Part shown: piece by piece, positions 41,957 through 51,720 of the stretch
Position numbering within the stretch: position 1 is the first letter of the stretch
Layout of the letters: each line of letters begins with the position of its first letter
NCBI GenBank assembly: GCA_964036045.1
Contig: OZ038390.1
Span: forward strand, 35,108,379 to 35,172,378
Direction of reading: 5' to 3'
From: Eutreptiella sp. 'Long Island Sound 2002'
Lineage: Eukaryota; Euglenozoa; Euglenophyceae; Eutreptiales; Eutreptiaceae
DNA: 64,000 nucleotides
Position numbers and translations under genes: made by a program
The notes under the pieces: model-generated
The model's database searches: none
What the model saw: only the letters and a program-made list of their open reading frames with translations
Told to the model about the DNA's origin: nothing

Positions 41957-44394
41957 GAAACGGCTATCTTCTTAGCGTTGCCGTCATCACCACCTTCATG
42001 CTCACGCTTGGCTCCTTGTTCTTGCTGGGCCTGCGTCTGTGAGCGTGTGGTAGGACCAGACTGCCCTCCAGAGGGCTCGGAGTTCCCCCCTGGATTAGGG
42101 TTGGGGTTGCCTCCGTTCTTGTCCTTGTTCTTATTGTCGGGCTGGCGGTTAGCGCCTCCTCCTCGTCCACCTTGACCCTTGTCTTGACCACCTTGACCAT
42201 GTCCTTTCGACTTGCCCTTGCCGGAGTCGTTGCCTTTGGCCTTGCCTCCACCTTTGCCTGAGCCTTTGCCAGGATCTTCCCCCTTAAGCTTCGCCGATAG
42301 GCGTTGCTTATGGTAGCACTCATCCTCGTAGTGCTTCCGCTTACCGCAGAATGCACACGTGATGGTGCAGCGGTAATGATCCGGCAGCTTCGCTTTGGCG
42401 CCGGTGTTCTTCTCCTGCTGCTTCCCCTCGACGACGAAGCAGTCTCGCTGCTCGCAGTCAGAGGCGTGCTGCAGGTGGCCCTGCTCGTCTGTGGCATCAC
42501 ACCAGAATAGCTCCTTCACGTTCTCCATGGTACGGGCGTGGGCGTGTTTGGGGGTAGTCCCCTGCCCAGGTCGGGACCCTTGGTACCCTTTGCCTCCAGA
42601 ACCTCCACCACCAGGACGGTAGTTGTTCAGGTGCTGGTCGCTCTCCTTCTCCAGCGCCATCTCCAGGAGCAGCACGCATAGATCCTCGTAGTGGAGGGAT
42701 CTAGCCTTGCGCTCAGCCGTCAGACGGCACTCGTCCCATAGCTCTCTGGGGAGCTTGGCCACCAACCAGAATAGCTGGTCGTCGCTGCTGTAGGAGCCGG
42801 GCGTCAGTCGTCCAGCCCAGTGATCCAGATCAGCCAACAGCTCAGATACCTTGCCAGGCTTGGGGTTGTTGGGCAGCACGGGTAGGTTCTGGATCTCGAC
42901 CCTGATGGAGAGGTCGGTCTCGTAGGTCGGGTACTGCCTCTCCAGGGCAACCAACACATCGGCAAAGGTGGCGGAGTTAGTAACGATCTGCCTGACCTGC
43001 TTCTCCAGGTACTTGGTCTTGCAGCACTGCAGGAGCAGATCGCACTTCACTCGCCCACTAGCGTGGGTTTGGCCAGTTAGTCGTAGGAACCGGCCAAAAT
43101 TCTCAGCGAACTCGCTGAGGTCCTTGCCTGTGAACTCAGGCAGGTTCACCACTATCTTGGAGGTGGCAATAGCCTTCGCCTCCTGAGCTCGGCGTCCTTC
43201 AGGGCGTCGGGTCTTCTTCTTCTTCTTCTTCTTCTTCTTACCCTTGGGGTCCTCGGGGTCCTCAGGGTCCTCGTCATCTGAGGGCGAAGAAGAGTCCATC
43301 GACGGCGGCTCGTCGTCGGAGGGTTCTCCGCCTAGATCACTGGAGCCATAAGGCTCCACGTCCACCATTGCCCTTAGGGCTGTCAGCCCCAGCTGGTCCA
43401 GCTCGGCCCTCGTCGAGTTCGTCACGTGGCTGTAAGGCGGTTGGGCCGTTCTCGGCACGAAAGGACTTCTCGGAATAGCTGCAGGCGTCGGCATCGGTCT
43501 GCTCCTTAGGCTCCCCAGGGTATTTGTCATCCCTGCCGCCAGGTGGTTGGCCTGGACTCGGAGGGGTGACATTCCCACCGAGATAGGTGACGCATGGGGC
43601 GGGATCATCAGGGGCTCCAGCTTCTCACGGATCTCTTGAGTGAGGTCGCCCACGATTTTTGAAGTGGCTCCTCGGAGCACCTCGTTGATCTCCGACCGCG
43701 TCAGGGACCTGTTGGAGGATCTTCCCGATCCTCTACTCCTGCCACCAAGAGACTCTGGTCCTCTCCTCAACCCACTCAAGGGTGCATACCCAGGTGCATA
43801 CCCAGGAGCATACCCAGGAACATCCACATAGGTTCCAGTGGCGTGTAGTGGATGGGGATAGTCGGCCGCATACCATCGCGGCGCAGAGCTGGAAGCCACA
43901 TGCTCACTGGCAGTAGTTGCCTCATGGAGCGCAGTGGTTGGTGGGCCCATACCATAGGCGGGGTAGTGAGGCATGCCAGTAAAGCCTGTGCCCTCTGCCA
44001 TAGGCGGGTTGGTTGTGGAAGTGGATGTTGCAGCGGCTGGGAGTGTGGTGGTTAAAGGAGAGGGTGATGCGTGGAGGCCAGAAGCGCTTGGTGCGCCTTC
44101 GAAGGTAGGGTCCTGCGTCGGGTCTTGCCCTTGTTCCTCTCCTTCGTCTGCTCCTTCTCCAGCATCCTTCTCGCTCTCGTTCTCTCTCTTCCTCTTCACA
44201 GGCTGAGGCTGAGAGCCCACTTCGTCGACCGACAGGGCCCCGAAGGCCGTCTGGAGGCCATCCAGGGAGTCCTCAGCCGCATCCACTGGCCCATGTAAGG
44301 GCTCCGCCGAAGGTACAGCGCCAGGTGCCGGCCTTGCCGGTGCCTCAGGCGCTGGCGCTGTCTTCACGTCAGCGTCCTCCTTTCTTGGATCCAT
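41953..44394 (-). CDS. gag: Gag polyprotein
   Basis: 813 residues, ATG 44394 to TGA. The N-terminal third is Pro/Glu/Ser-rich and contains a triple PGYA repeat (PGYAPGYAPGYAP). A capsid-like retrotransposon gag domain follows at about 400-590 (VNLPEFTGKDLSEFAENFGR, RQIVTNSATFADVLVALERQ, DQLFWLVAKLPRELWDECR). One CCHC zinc knuckle, CAFCGKRKHYEDEC, fits C-x2-C-x4-H-x4-C. The C-terminus is Gly/Lys/Gln-rich and probably binds RNA. A run of ten Lys (GKKKKKKKKKKTRR) precedes the capsid domain. Intact and long for a Ty3 Gag. Confidence 0.95.
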   Translation of the reverse strand: MDPRKEDADVKTAPAPEAPARPAPGAVPSAEPLHGPVDAAEDSLDGLQTAFGALSVDEVGSQPQPVKRKRENESEKDAGEGADEGEEQGQDPTQDPTFEGAPSASGLHASPSPLTTTLPAAATSTSTTNPPMAEGTGFTGMPHYPAYGMGPPTTALHEATTASEHVASSSAPRWYAADYPHPLHATGTYVDVPGYAPGYAPGYAPLSGLRRGPESLGGRSRGSGRSSNRSLTRSEINEVLRGATSKIVGDLTQEIREKLEPLMIPPHASPISVGMSPLRVQANHLAAGMTNTLGSLRSRPMPTPAAIPRSPFVPRTAQPPYSHVTNSTRAELDQLGLTALRAMVDVEPYGSSDLGGEPSDDEPPSMDSSSPSDDEDPEDPEDPKGKKKKKKKKKTRRPEGRRAQEAKAIATSKIVVNLPEFTGKDLSEFAENFGRFLRLTGQTHASGRVKCDLLLQCCKTKYLEKQVRQIVTNSATFADVLVALERQYPTYETDLSIRVEIQNLPVLPNNPKPGKVSELLADLDHWAGRLTPGSYSSDDQLFWLVAKLPRELWDECRLTAERKARSLHYEDLCVLLLEMALEKESDQHLNNYRPGGGGSGGKGYQGSRPGQGTTPKHAHARTMENVKELFWCDATDEQGHLQHASDCEQRDCFVVEGKQQEKNTGAKAKLPDHYRCTITCAFCGKRKHYEDECYHKQRLSAKLKGEDPGKGSGKGGGKAKGNDSGKGKSKGHGQGGQDKGQGGRGGGANRQPDNKNKDKNGGNPNPNPGGNSEPSGGQSGPTTRSQTQAQQEQGAKREHEGGDDGNAKKIAVS

Positions 44395-44801
44395 CTTAGT
44401 CCGCCCTTCTGCTTATATTTGCCTGTACTCAGAGCACTGGTTGTACGGCGCGGGGTCGCTGCCGGTGCACAGAGACAGGCTGCCTCTGCTACCAGAAAAG
44501 TTTATAGTGTTTTCAGCACTGTGTTTTTGCTTCTGCTGCTGCTTGCTGTTGCTGTAGGGTTTCCTGCTGCTTGTTTTGGATGAAGAAAACCTTTTGTTTG
44601 CAGAAATAGAGTCAATAGAGTCAATCCAGGATAACCCAAGCCAGAAGTATGCAAGGAGAAGAGGATTCAGGATCAAAGCATGAAGGGCTGCAGTGTAAAC
44701 AGTGAAAGATGATTGGATATTCACAGAAACTGCAACTCAGGTTAGAAATGAATGCATATTCATAAAGATAGCTGAAATGTCTTTGGAAAAGAGTTAGAAA
44801 A
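44395..44801 (-). other. 5' leader of the retrotransposon
   Basis: About 400 bp between 5' LTR and gag ATG. The position just downstream of the LTR (minus strand TTTTCTAACTCTTTTCC) does not begin TGG, so no ordinary tRNA 3'-end primer site can be assigned. Self-priming or priming from an internal tRNA site are alternatives. Confidence 0.7.
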
Positions 44802-45290
44802 CTGCCTCAGGGTCACTCTCTCTCCATAGTGCCATCTCAGGAGATGTGCACTCTTTGTTTTGGGTCCCATATGTGCTGAGGTGGCATGGTATGTGGCGAT
44901 GAGGTCACTGCCATGTCACATGGGATCTTCCTACTTAGCTAGGCTGACCAGGAATTGAACCCAGGACCTCTCAAAAAGAGGTGCCTAGCCCCCTAGGGTG
45001 CATACCACCAGGGCAGATAAGTATTCATGGAAAAACATAGATAAATTCATAGGCTCTACCTTAGGTATGTCAGTGCTCAGTCAACCCAGGAAAAGATGTT
45101 TTACTTCACATTGAAAGGGGATTAAGGGGTCCACTCCATATCCTGATTGGGTGTTTGGTTCCATAGGTCAAAATGTGTTATCACCACTTTTGGTTGGACC
45201 AATACTAAGATAAAAATGCATGGATGCTCAGTGCATCTCTAATACAACTAGAGTATGCCTCAAAGCAATGGAAAAGCACTTTTTCTTACT
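44802..45290 (-). repeat. 5' LTR (489 bp)
   Basis: Partner of the 3' LTR, same length, two substitutions. It should hold the promoter of the element; no TATA box is assigned with confidence, but the tRNA-like module at 44939-45019 could recruit pol III. Confidence 0.95.
44939..45019 (-). other. tRNA-like module within the 5' LTR
   Basis: Same as 34365-34445 with one change: the A-box-like block reads CTGCCCTGGTGGTATGC here and CTGCCCTAGTGG in the other LTR. Confidence 0.65.
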
Positions 45291-46046
45291 GACAATGCAA
45301 CTGGTCTGGACGGCAACCGACAGAAAGAGACGACCCCTGGAGGACCAGTGTCGCGCGATCGCAGCAGAAGAAAATAAAAAACCAAGAAAAAGACGCACAA
45401 CCAGAAAAAAATAAAGCGCAAAATCGATTTTTCCGACCTCAGAAACCCCCACAAAATTTTTACGCCGCTGTTTGGCGAGGTCGCAAAATTTAGGACACTC
45501 ACAGAAAGAGAAGAACAACAGAGTCGCGACGGCGACGAAGAAGAGCGTTGCTTGCCCCAAAACACCTAGCAAAGTGCGTGTCCTAGGCGCTAGGGACTTG
45601 TGCGCGCTCCAACAACAAAGAAGATGAATAGAGGCGAACACCAAGAACAAGCGAGCCGCGACGACGAAGAAAATGAACATTGCGCGCTCCAAACCACCTA
45701 GCAACGTGCGTGCCATAGGAGCTAGGCGGCTTGTGCGCGTCAAAAAAAAAAAAAAAGAGAAGGAAACACAACAAAAGGAGAAACACCACACCACAAACAA
45801 AGAAAACACGACCACGGACCGCGGGAAAACAATGGTATGACAACCAAGTATGTTACGGTCCCATGCATCCTACATATCATATCCACCGCTACACATGCGT
45901 AGATGAGAAAACCAAGTATGTTGCGAAGGAGGGCGCCCAAGGGACAACACCGCACGCAAAAAAAAGAACGACGAACCACCACGCACGTCAAAAGGCATGC
46001 CCACAAACACAAACCACAACCATATATCCCCCATATTCCTCCATAG
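45291..46046. other. No firm gene; 133-bp tandem repeat
   Basis: Two copies of a block with CCTAGCAA(A/C)GTGCGTG, (C/A)TAGG(C/A)GCTAGG and CTTGTGCGCG lie at about 45564 and 45697. Near 45820 and 45905 are early relatives of the downstream intron units (ACAATGGTATGACAA; AAGTATGTTGCGAAGGAGGG). An ATG at 45902 followed by CCAA|GTATGT could be a first exon of the micro-exon gene, but I cannot confirm it. Confidence 0.5.
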
Positions 46047-47103
46047 GCTCCGACCACCGCGAGATACACGACGAAAAAAAACAACAACAAAAGGGCAAAA
46101 GGTATGGGGCGGCCACGGAAAACACGGACAATGGGGAAACAATGAAAAGGCGAACAAGTATGTTAAAAATACGAAGGAGGGCGCCATTGGAGCACACCAC
46201 GCACGCATACCCAAACGTACGCAAGACCGCAAAGTGAAAGAAAACGGAGACAAAGTCAAAGAGAAACATGGTATGAAACCCCACCCCCGCCCCACCCACA
46301 CAACGTGCACGCGCTCTCGCTATAGGCGATGCCCACGAACCACGGGGAAACAATGGTATGGCGAGCAAGTATGTTAAGAATGCGAAGGAGGGCGCCAAAG
46401 GGACGGACCACGCACACACACACACACATAAACAAGACCGCAAGGTGCAAGAAGACAGAGACAAGAGCAAGGAGAAACATGGTATGAAACCCCACCCCGC
46501 CCCGCCCGCAAACACACACACGCTCTCACTATAGGGGATGGCCACGTACCACGGGGAAACAATGGTATGGCGAACGAGTATGTTAAGAATGCGAGGGAAG
46601 GCGCCAAAGGGACGGACCGCACAGGAAAACACAAACGTACACAAGGCCGCAAGATGCAAGAAGACGGAGACAGGACAAAGGAGAAACATGGTATGAAACC
46701 CCACCCCCGCCCCACCCACAAACAAGCACACGCTTTCTCTATAGGGGACGACAACAAGAAGCTGCACAAGGTATGACAAGTATGTTACGAAAAAAAAAAA
46801 AACACAAAGGCGCCTTCCACGCCCTCTCTATAGGGGAAACGCAAGGCAAAGAGGTGTGTTATCGAAGACGCTACGGAGAAAAAAAAAAGGAGGAGACACA
46901 AGGCACAACACGCAAAAACAACCAACCAACCCCCCAAAAGACCTGCACACGCTCTCTCTCTACAGGGGAAGAAAACACGGTGGGACAAAAAGAGAGGTAC
47001 GTACTACGCATCACGCATGCCACGCATTTCTGCTACGCGTCTACAGGACCTCTTCTTCTGCTTTCTGAACCATGCCGACGACCGACGACGAGAACCAACC
47101 AAG
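46047..47103 (+). CDS. Candidate spliced gene of seven micro-exons
   Basis: Exons inferred from consistent splice signals: 46047-46101, 46326-46355, 46535-46564, 46745-46770, 46834-46853, 46966-46996 and 47047-47103 (55, 30, 30, 26, 20, 31 and 57 nt). Every acceptor ends in a pyrimidine-rich CT(C/A)TATAG or TCTACAG, and every donor is GTATG, GTGTG or GTACG. Introns are 224, 179, 180, 63, 112 and 50 nt. The joined 249 nt stay open in two of three frames; in one, the two 30-nt exons encode the repeat DAHEPRGNNG / DGHVPRGNNG, followed by a Lys-rich tail. Splice structure is inferred without RNA; protein identity and true frame are unknown. It lies directly beside the retrotransposon. Confidence 0.5.
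46117..46744 (+). repeat. 209/210-bp tandem exon+intron units
   Basis: Three head-to-tail units with boundaries near 46117, 46326 and 46535. Shared marks: GGGGAAACAATG(GTATG)G, GCGA(G/A)C(A/G)AGTATGTTAA, GAAGGAGGGCGCCA, GAGAAACATGGTATGAAACC and CACGCTCTC(G/A)CTATAG. In the first unit the donor GT is lost (CAATGAAAAGG), so the duplicated exon is now inside a longer intron. Confidence 0.85.
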
Positions 47104-47277
47104 GTATGACACATCCCACCAACCACACACCGCAAGCACACACACGCACACGCACGGCAGCCACACCGCGCACGACCCCCCCCTACGCCACCCACACCAA
47201 CAGGAAGGGCCACACAGCGCACACACACACACCAAGACCAAGGAGAAGGGCACCCAGGGCCCCCACCACCACAACCA
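47104..47277 (+). other. CA-rich approach to the satellite
   Basis: CACACA/CCACAC-rich sequence downstream of the last micro-exon donor. No gene seen. Confidence 0.5.
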
Positions 47278-50200
47278 GTGGACCCCAGCCAGGAGTGGAG
47301 GGGAACCACGCCCACGGCCAACGGCCAGGAGAGGCAAGGGGCGGGGACACCAAACCGCAGACCACCGGCACACCACACACATGCAACCACACACACCACC
47401 ACACGCGGAAGACCCACCCACCGCACCACCACACCACACCACCAACAACGCAGACACCACAAACACGCAACGCACAACACAGCACGGCCACCGCGCACAC
47501 CCACACACACCACAAACACACACAACAAAGGACACCGCCACCCGCGAAACACACCACCACAACCGGCGGGCCCCAGCCAGGAGTGGCGGGGAGCCGCACA
47601 CAACCACCGGCAGCGAAACCCAGCCAGGAGTGGCGGGGAGTAGCACACAGGAACCTCCGCTAGGAGTGGCGAGGGACCAACCACACTACACACCAGCCAC
47701 AACCCCACCACACACCAACGCCGCCAGCGGACCCCAGCCAGCAGTGGCGGGGAACCGCGCCCGGGACCCTCAGCCAGGAGTGGCGAGGACCGCCCACCAC
47801 CACCGGCAGCGAAACTCAGCCAGGAGTGGCGGGGAGTAGCACACAGGCACCTCCGCCAGGAGTGGCGAGGGACCAACCACACCACACACCAGCCACAACC
47901 CCACCAACACACCACCGCCGCACACCACACACCACACACCACACACCACACACCACACACCACCGCCGACAGCGAAACCCAGCCAGGAGTGGCGGGGAAC
48001 CGCGCCCGGGACCCTCCGCCAGGAGTGGCGAGGAACGCCCACCACCACCGGCAGCGAAACCCAGCCAGGAGTGGCGGGGAGTAGCACACAGGAACCTCCG
48101 CCAGGAGTGGCGAGGGACCAACCACACCACACACCAGCCACAACCCCACCAACACACCACCGCCGCACACCACAAACCACACACCACACACCACACACCA
48201 CACACCACCGCCGCCAGCAGACCCCAGCCAGGACTGGCGGGGAGTAGCACACAGGAACCTCCGCCAGGAGTGGCGAGGGACCAACCACACCACACACCAG
48301 CCACAACCCCACCACACACCACCGCCGCCAGCGGACCCCAGCCAAGAGTGGCGCGGAACGGCGCCCGGGACCCTCAGCCAGGAGTGTCGAGGGACGCCCA
48401 CTGCCACCGGCAGCAAAACCCAGCCAGGAGTGGCGGGGAGTAGCACACAGGAACCTCCGCCAGGAGTGACGAGGGACCAACCACACCACACACCAGCCAA
48501 AGCCCCACCAACGCACCACCGCCGCACACCACACACCACACACCACACACCACACACCACACACCACACACCACCGCCGACAGCGAAACCCAGCCAGGAG
48601 TGGCGGGGAACCGCGCCCCGGACCCTCCGCCAGGAGTGACGAGGAACGCCCACCACCACCGGCAGCGAAACCCAGCCAGGAGTGGCGGGGAGTAGCACAG
48701 AGGAACCTCCGCCAGGAGTGGCGAGGGACCAACCACACCACACACCAGCCACAACCCCACCAACACACCACCGCCGCACACCACACACCACACACCACAC
48801 ACCACACACCACACACCACACACCACCGCCGACAGCGAAACCCAGCCAGGAGTGGCGGGGAACCGCACACCACCACCGGCAGCAAAACCCAGCCAGGACT
48901 GGCGGGGAGTAGCACACAGGAACCTCCGCCAGGAGTGGCGAGGGACCAACCACACCACACACTAGCCACAACCCCACCACACACCACCGCCGCCAGCGGA
49001 CCCCAGCCAAGAGTGGCGCGGAACGGCGCCCGGGACCCTCAGCCAGGAGTGTCGAGGGACGCCCACCACCACCGGCAGCAAAACCCAGCCAGGAGTGGCG
49101 GGGAGTAGCACACAGGAACCTCCGCCAGGAGTGGCGAGGGACCAATCACACCACACACCAGCCAAAACCCCACCAACGCACCACCGCCGCACACCACACA
49201 CCACACACCACACACCACACACCACACACCACACACCACCGCCGACAGCGAAACCCAGCCAGGAGTGGCGGGGAACCGCGCCCGGGACCCTCCGCCAGGA
49301 GTGGCAAGGAACGCCCACCACCACCGGCAGCGAAACCCAGCCAGGAGTGGCGGGGAGTAGCACACAGGAACCTCCGCCAGGAGTGGCGAGGGACCAACCA
49401 CACCACACACCAGCCACAACTCCACCAACAGACCAGCGCCGCACACCACACAGCACACACCACACACCACGCACCAACGCCGCCAGCAGACCCCAGCCGG
49501 GAGTGGCGGGGAACCGCAGACCACCACCGGCAGCGAAACCCAGCCAGGAGTGGCGGCGGGGAGTAGCACAGAGGAACCTCCGCCAGGAGTGGCAAGGGAC
49601 CAACCACACCACACCACACACCAGCCACAACCCCACCACACACCACCGCCGCCAGCGGACCCCAGCCAGGAGTGGCGGGGAACCGCGCCCGGGACCCTCA
49701 GCCAGGAGTGGCGAGGGACGCCCACCACCACCGGCAGCGAAACCCAGCCAGGAGTGGCGGGGAGTAGCACACAGGAACCTCCGCCAGGAGTGGCGAGAGA
49801 CCAACCACACCAAACACAAGCCACAACCCCACCAACACACCACCGCCGCACACCACACACCACACACCACACACCACACACCACACACCACCGCCGACAG
49901 CGAAACCCAGCCAGGAGTGGTGGGGAACCGCGCCCGGGACCCTCCGCCAGGAGTGGCGAGGACAGCCCACCACCACCGGCAGCGAAACCCAGCCAGGAGT
50001 GGCGGGGAGTAGCACACAGCAACCTCCGCCAGGAGTGGCGAGGGACCAACCACACCACACACCAGCCACAACCCCACCAACAGACCAATGCCGCACACCA
50101 CACACCACACGCCACACACCACACACCACACACCACCGCCGCCAGCGGACCCCAGCCAGGACTGGCGGGGAACCGCACCCGGGACCCTCAGCCAGGAGTG

Positions 50201-50400
50201 GCGAGGGACGCCCACCACCACCGGCAGCGAAACCCAGCCAGGAGTGGCGGGGAGTAGCACCCAGGAACCTCCGCCAGGAGTGGCGAGGGACCAACCACAC
50301 CACACACCTGCCACAACCCCACCAACACACCACCGCCGCACACCACACACCACTAACCACACACCACACACCACACACCACCGCCGCCAGCGGACCCCAC
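47278..50400. repeat. Complex satellite: GCCA-GGAG-TGGC hairpins plus (CCACACA)n
   Basis: About 13 units of 155-254 bp, each marked by GAGGGACCAACCACACCACA, follow each other between about 47660 and 50300. Each carries up to four copies of (A/C)GCCAGGAGTGGCG(G/A)GG and, usually, a run of the heptamer CCACACA. The core CGCCAGGAGTGGCG is a 5-bp inverted repeat around GGAG. Unit length varies mainly with the heptamer run and with loss of sub-blocks. Long open frames exist on both strands (up to about 700 codons on the minus strand) because the repeat lacks stop codons; I do not regard them as genes. Confidence 0.9.
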
Positions 50401-51720
50401 CCAACGAGGGACCAGCCACGGCACACACCGACCACACCCACACCCACACCAGCAGCAAGCCCCAGCCGGCCCCAACCACACACCCACACACGCACACACG
50501 CACACCAACACACACGGAAGGCACACCCACACCCACGCCGCCACGAACGCACGACACACACACCAACACAGACACCACGCGCGCACGCACCGCGCCACAA
50601 ACACACACACCGACGGCGAACCACAATCAGGGGAGGTGGAGACACGCACACAAGCAACACGGCCAGGAAAAGCGAAAAACGCCCCCCACCACCACCACCC
50701 CACCCGGGAGAGACGGGAAACCCAGCACCGCAAACCACACAGCGAAATGGGGGGTGGGACGAAAAGGGCCCACGGGAGACGCAGGGGAGGGACCCAACCT
50801 CAGGGGTTTGGGGGCCCCCCCGGTGACCGTATCGGCCCCACCTGAGCACACGCAAAGAGGTGGCATACGCCCGGGACCGTTGGTCAGCGGCCCGCGGTGG
50901 CACCGGCCTGGGGGGGTGACCAATGGGCCTGACCAAGAGCACTCCCCACGGCACGTACTGCGGTTCGGGCCCAGCGAGGGGCTGCGGGTAGGGCACACCG
51001 TCCATCGGGGCAGGCAAGAGACACGCCTATCCCGCAAGGACTCCCCTGCGACCCACAGTGTACCCCACCCCGGTGTGGGGAACGGCTGGAGTACCTGGCT
51101 ACGGATCAGGTCCATTTGTACCGAGCGGGTACAAATGGACGGCCCGTACAACAGATTTACACCCTGACGGGGAGTGCAAGCATCGGCCCCCCCAAGGGGA
51201 AACACCAGGGGAAGGGACCGGAGCCGACGACAAGGACCCCCCCCCACCCACCACAGCCGGGAAGGCCCGGGCACGGCACCAGGGGAACACCGCCCCAAGC
51301 GACGCGGAAAAGAGACAGAGGGAGGAGGGCACGCAAAGGCGGCGGCGGGGGGACACACCACCAACAGACCCCAGCCAGGGGGGGCGGGGAACCACACAGC
51401 CGAGACGGGAGAGGGGCCACGACACACAGCCCCCACACCCACACAGAGCCGCCAAACCAAGCCCAGAAAGGCGAGGACAGGCACCCAAACGCACCACCAA
51501 CACACCGCACACACGCCCGCGCATGCACACAACACACAGCACCACAACCGCCACCGACACGAGCCCCACAAACACACACCACACACCAAAGCGCAAGCAC
51601 CGCCCGCACCACAAACACAACACACGCAGACCCAAAGAACGAGAACCCAGCAGGCCCCCGCCAGGGGAGGTGCAGGGCCGCCAGAAACACCGCTAGGACA
51701 CAAAGGTGGACCCACCAAGC
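50401..51720. other. C/A-rich sequence with a strong hairpin; no firm gene
   Basis: Starts as CA-rich low complexity, becomes more complex at 50820-51200, then returns to C/A-rich repeats. Open frames on both strands are Pro/Thr/His- or Arg/Cys/Val-rich and unrecognised. Holds the 13-bp hairpin at 51110-51140. Confidence 0.45.
51110..51140. repeat. Perfect 13-bp hairpin
   Basis: GTCCATTTGTACC and GGTACAAATGGAC are exact inverted repeats separated by GAGCG. This is the strongest small inverted repeat noticed in the window. There is no U-run after it, so a simple terminator role is not indicated. Confidence 0.85.

Larger units (their letters stand above)
34228..45290 (-). mobile_element. Ty3-type LTR retrotransposon with chromodomain (chromovirus), 11.06 kb
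   Basis: Two direct 489-bp repeats enclose gag and pol on the minus strand. Order in the element: LTR (44802-45290), leader, gag, protease with Dam-like domain, linker, RT-RNase H-integrase-chromodomain, 2.2 kb untranslated, polypurine tract, LTR (34228-34716). The LTRs differ at only two positions (34435/45009 and 34512/45086, both C/T) with no indels, so the insertion is young. Immediate flanks (...ggattt and gacaat...) show no target duplication, and no canonical primer site beginning TGG follows the 5' LTR; an inter-element recombination or an unusual priming mode would explain this. Confidence 0.95.

Noticed and set aside
47278-50400. CRISPR-like array
   Set aside because: Repeat and 'spacer' parts are both repeated, unit length varies, and the setting is eukaryotic.
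47004-50626. Open frames of 550-710 codons on the minus strand, with 'ATPGWVSLPVVV'-type repeats
   Set aside because: They lie entirely in the satellite, are open because the repeat lacks stop codons, switch frame between units, and overlap open frames on the plus strand.
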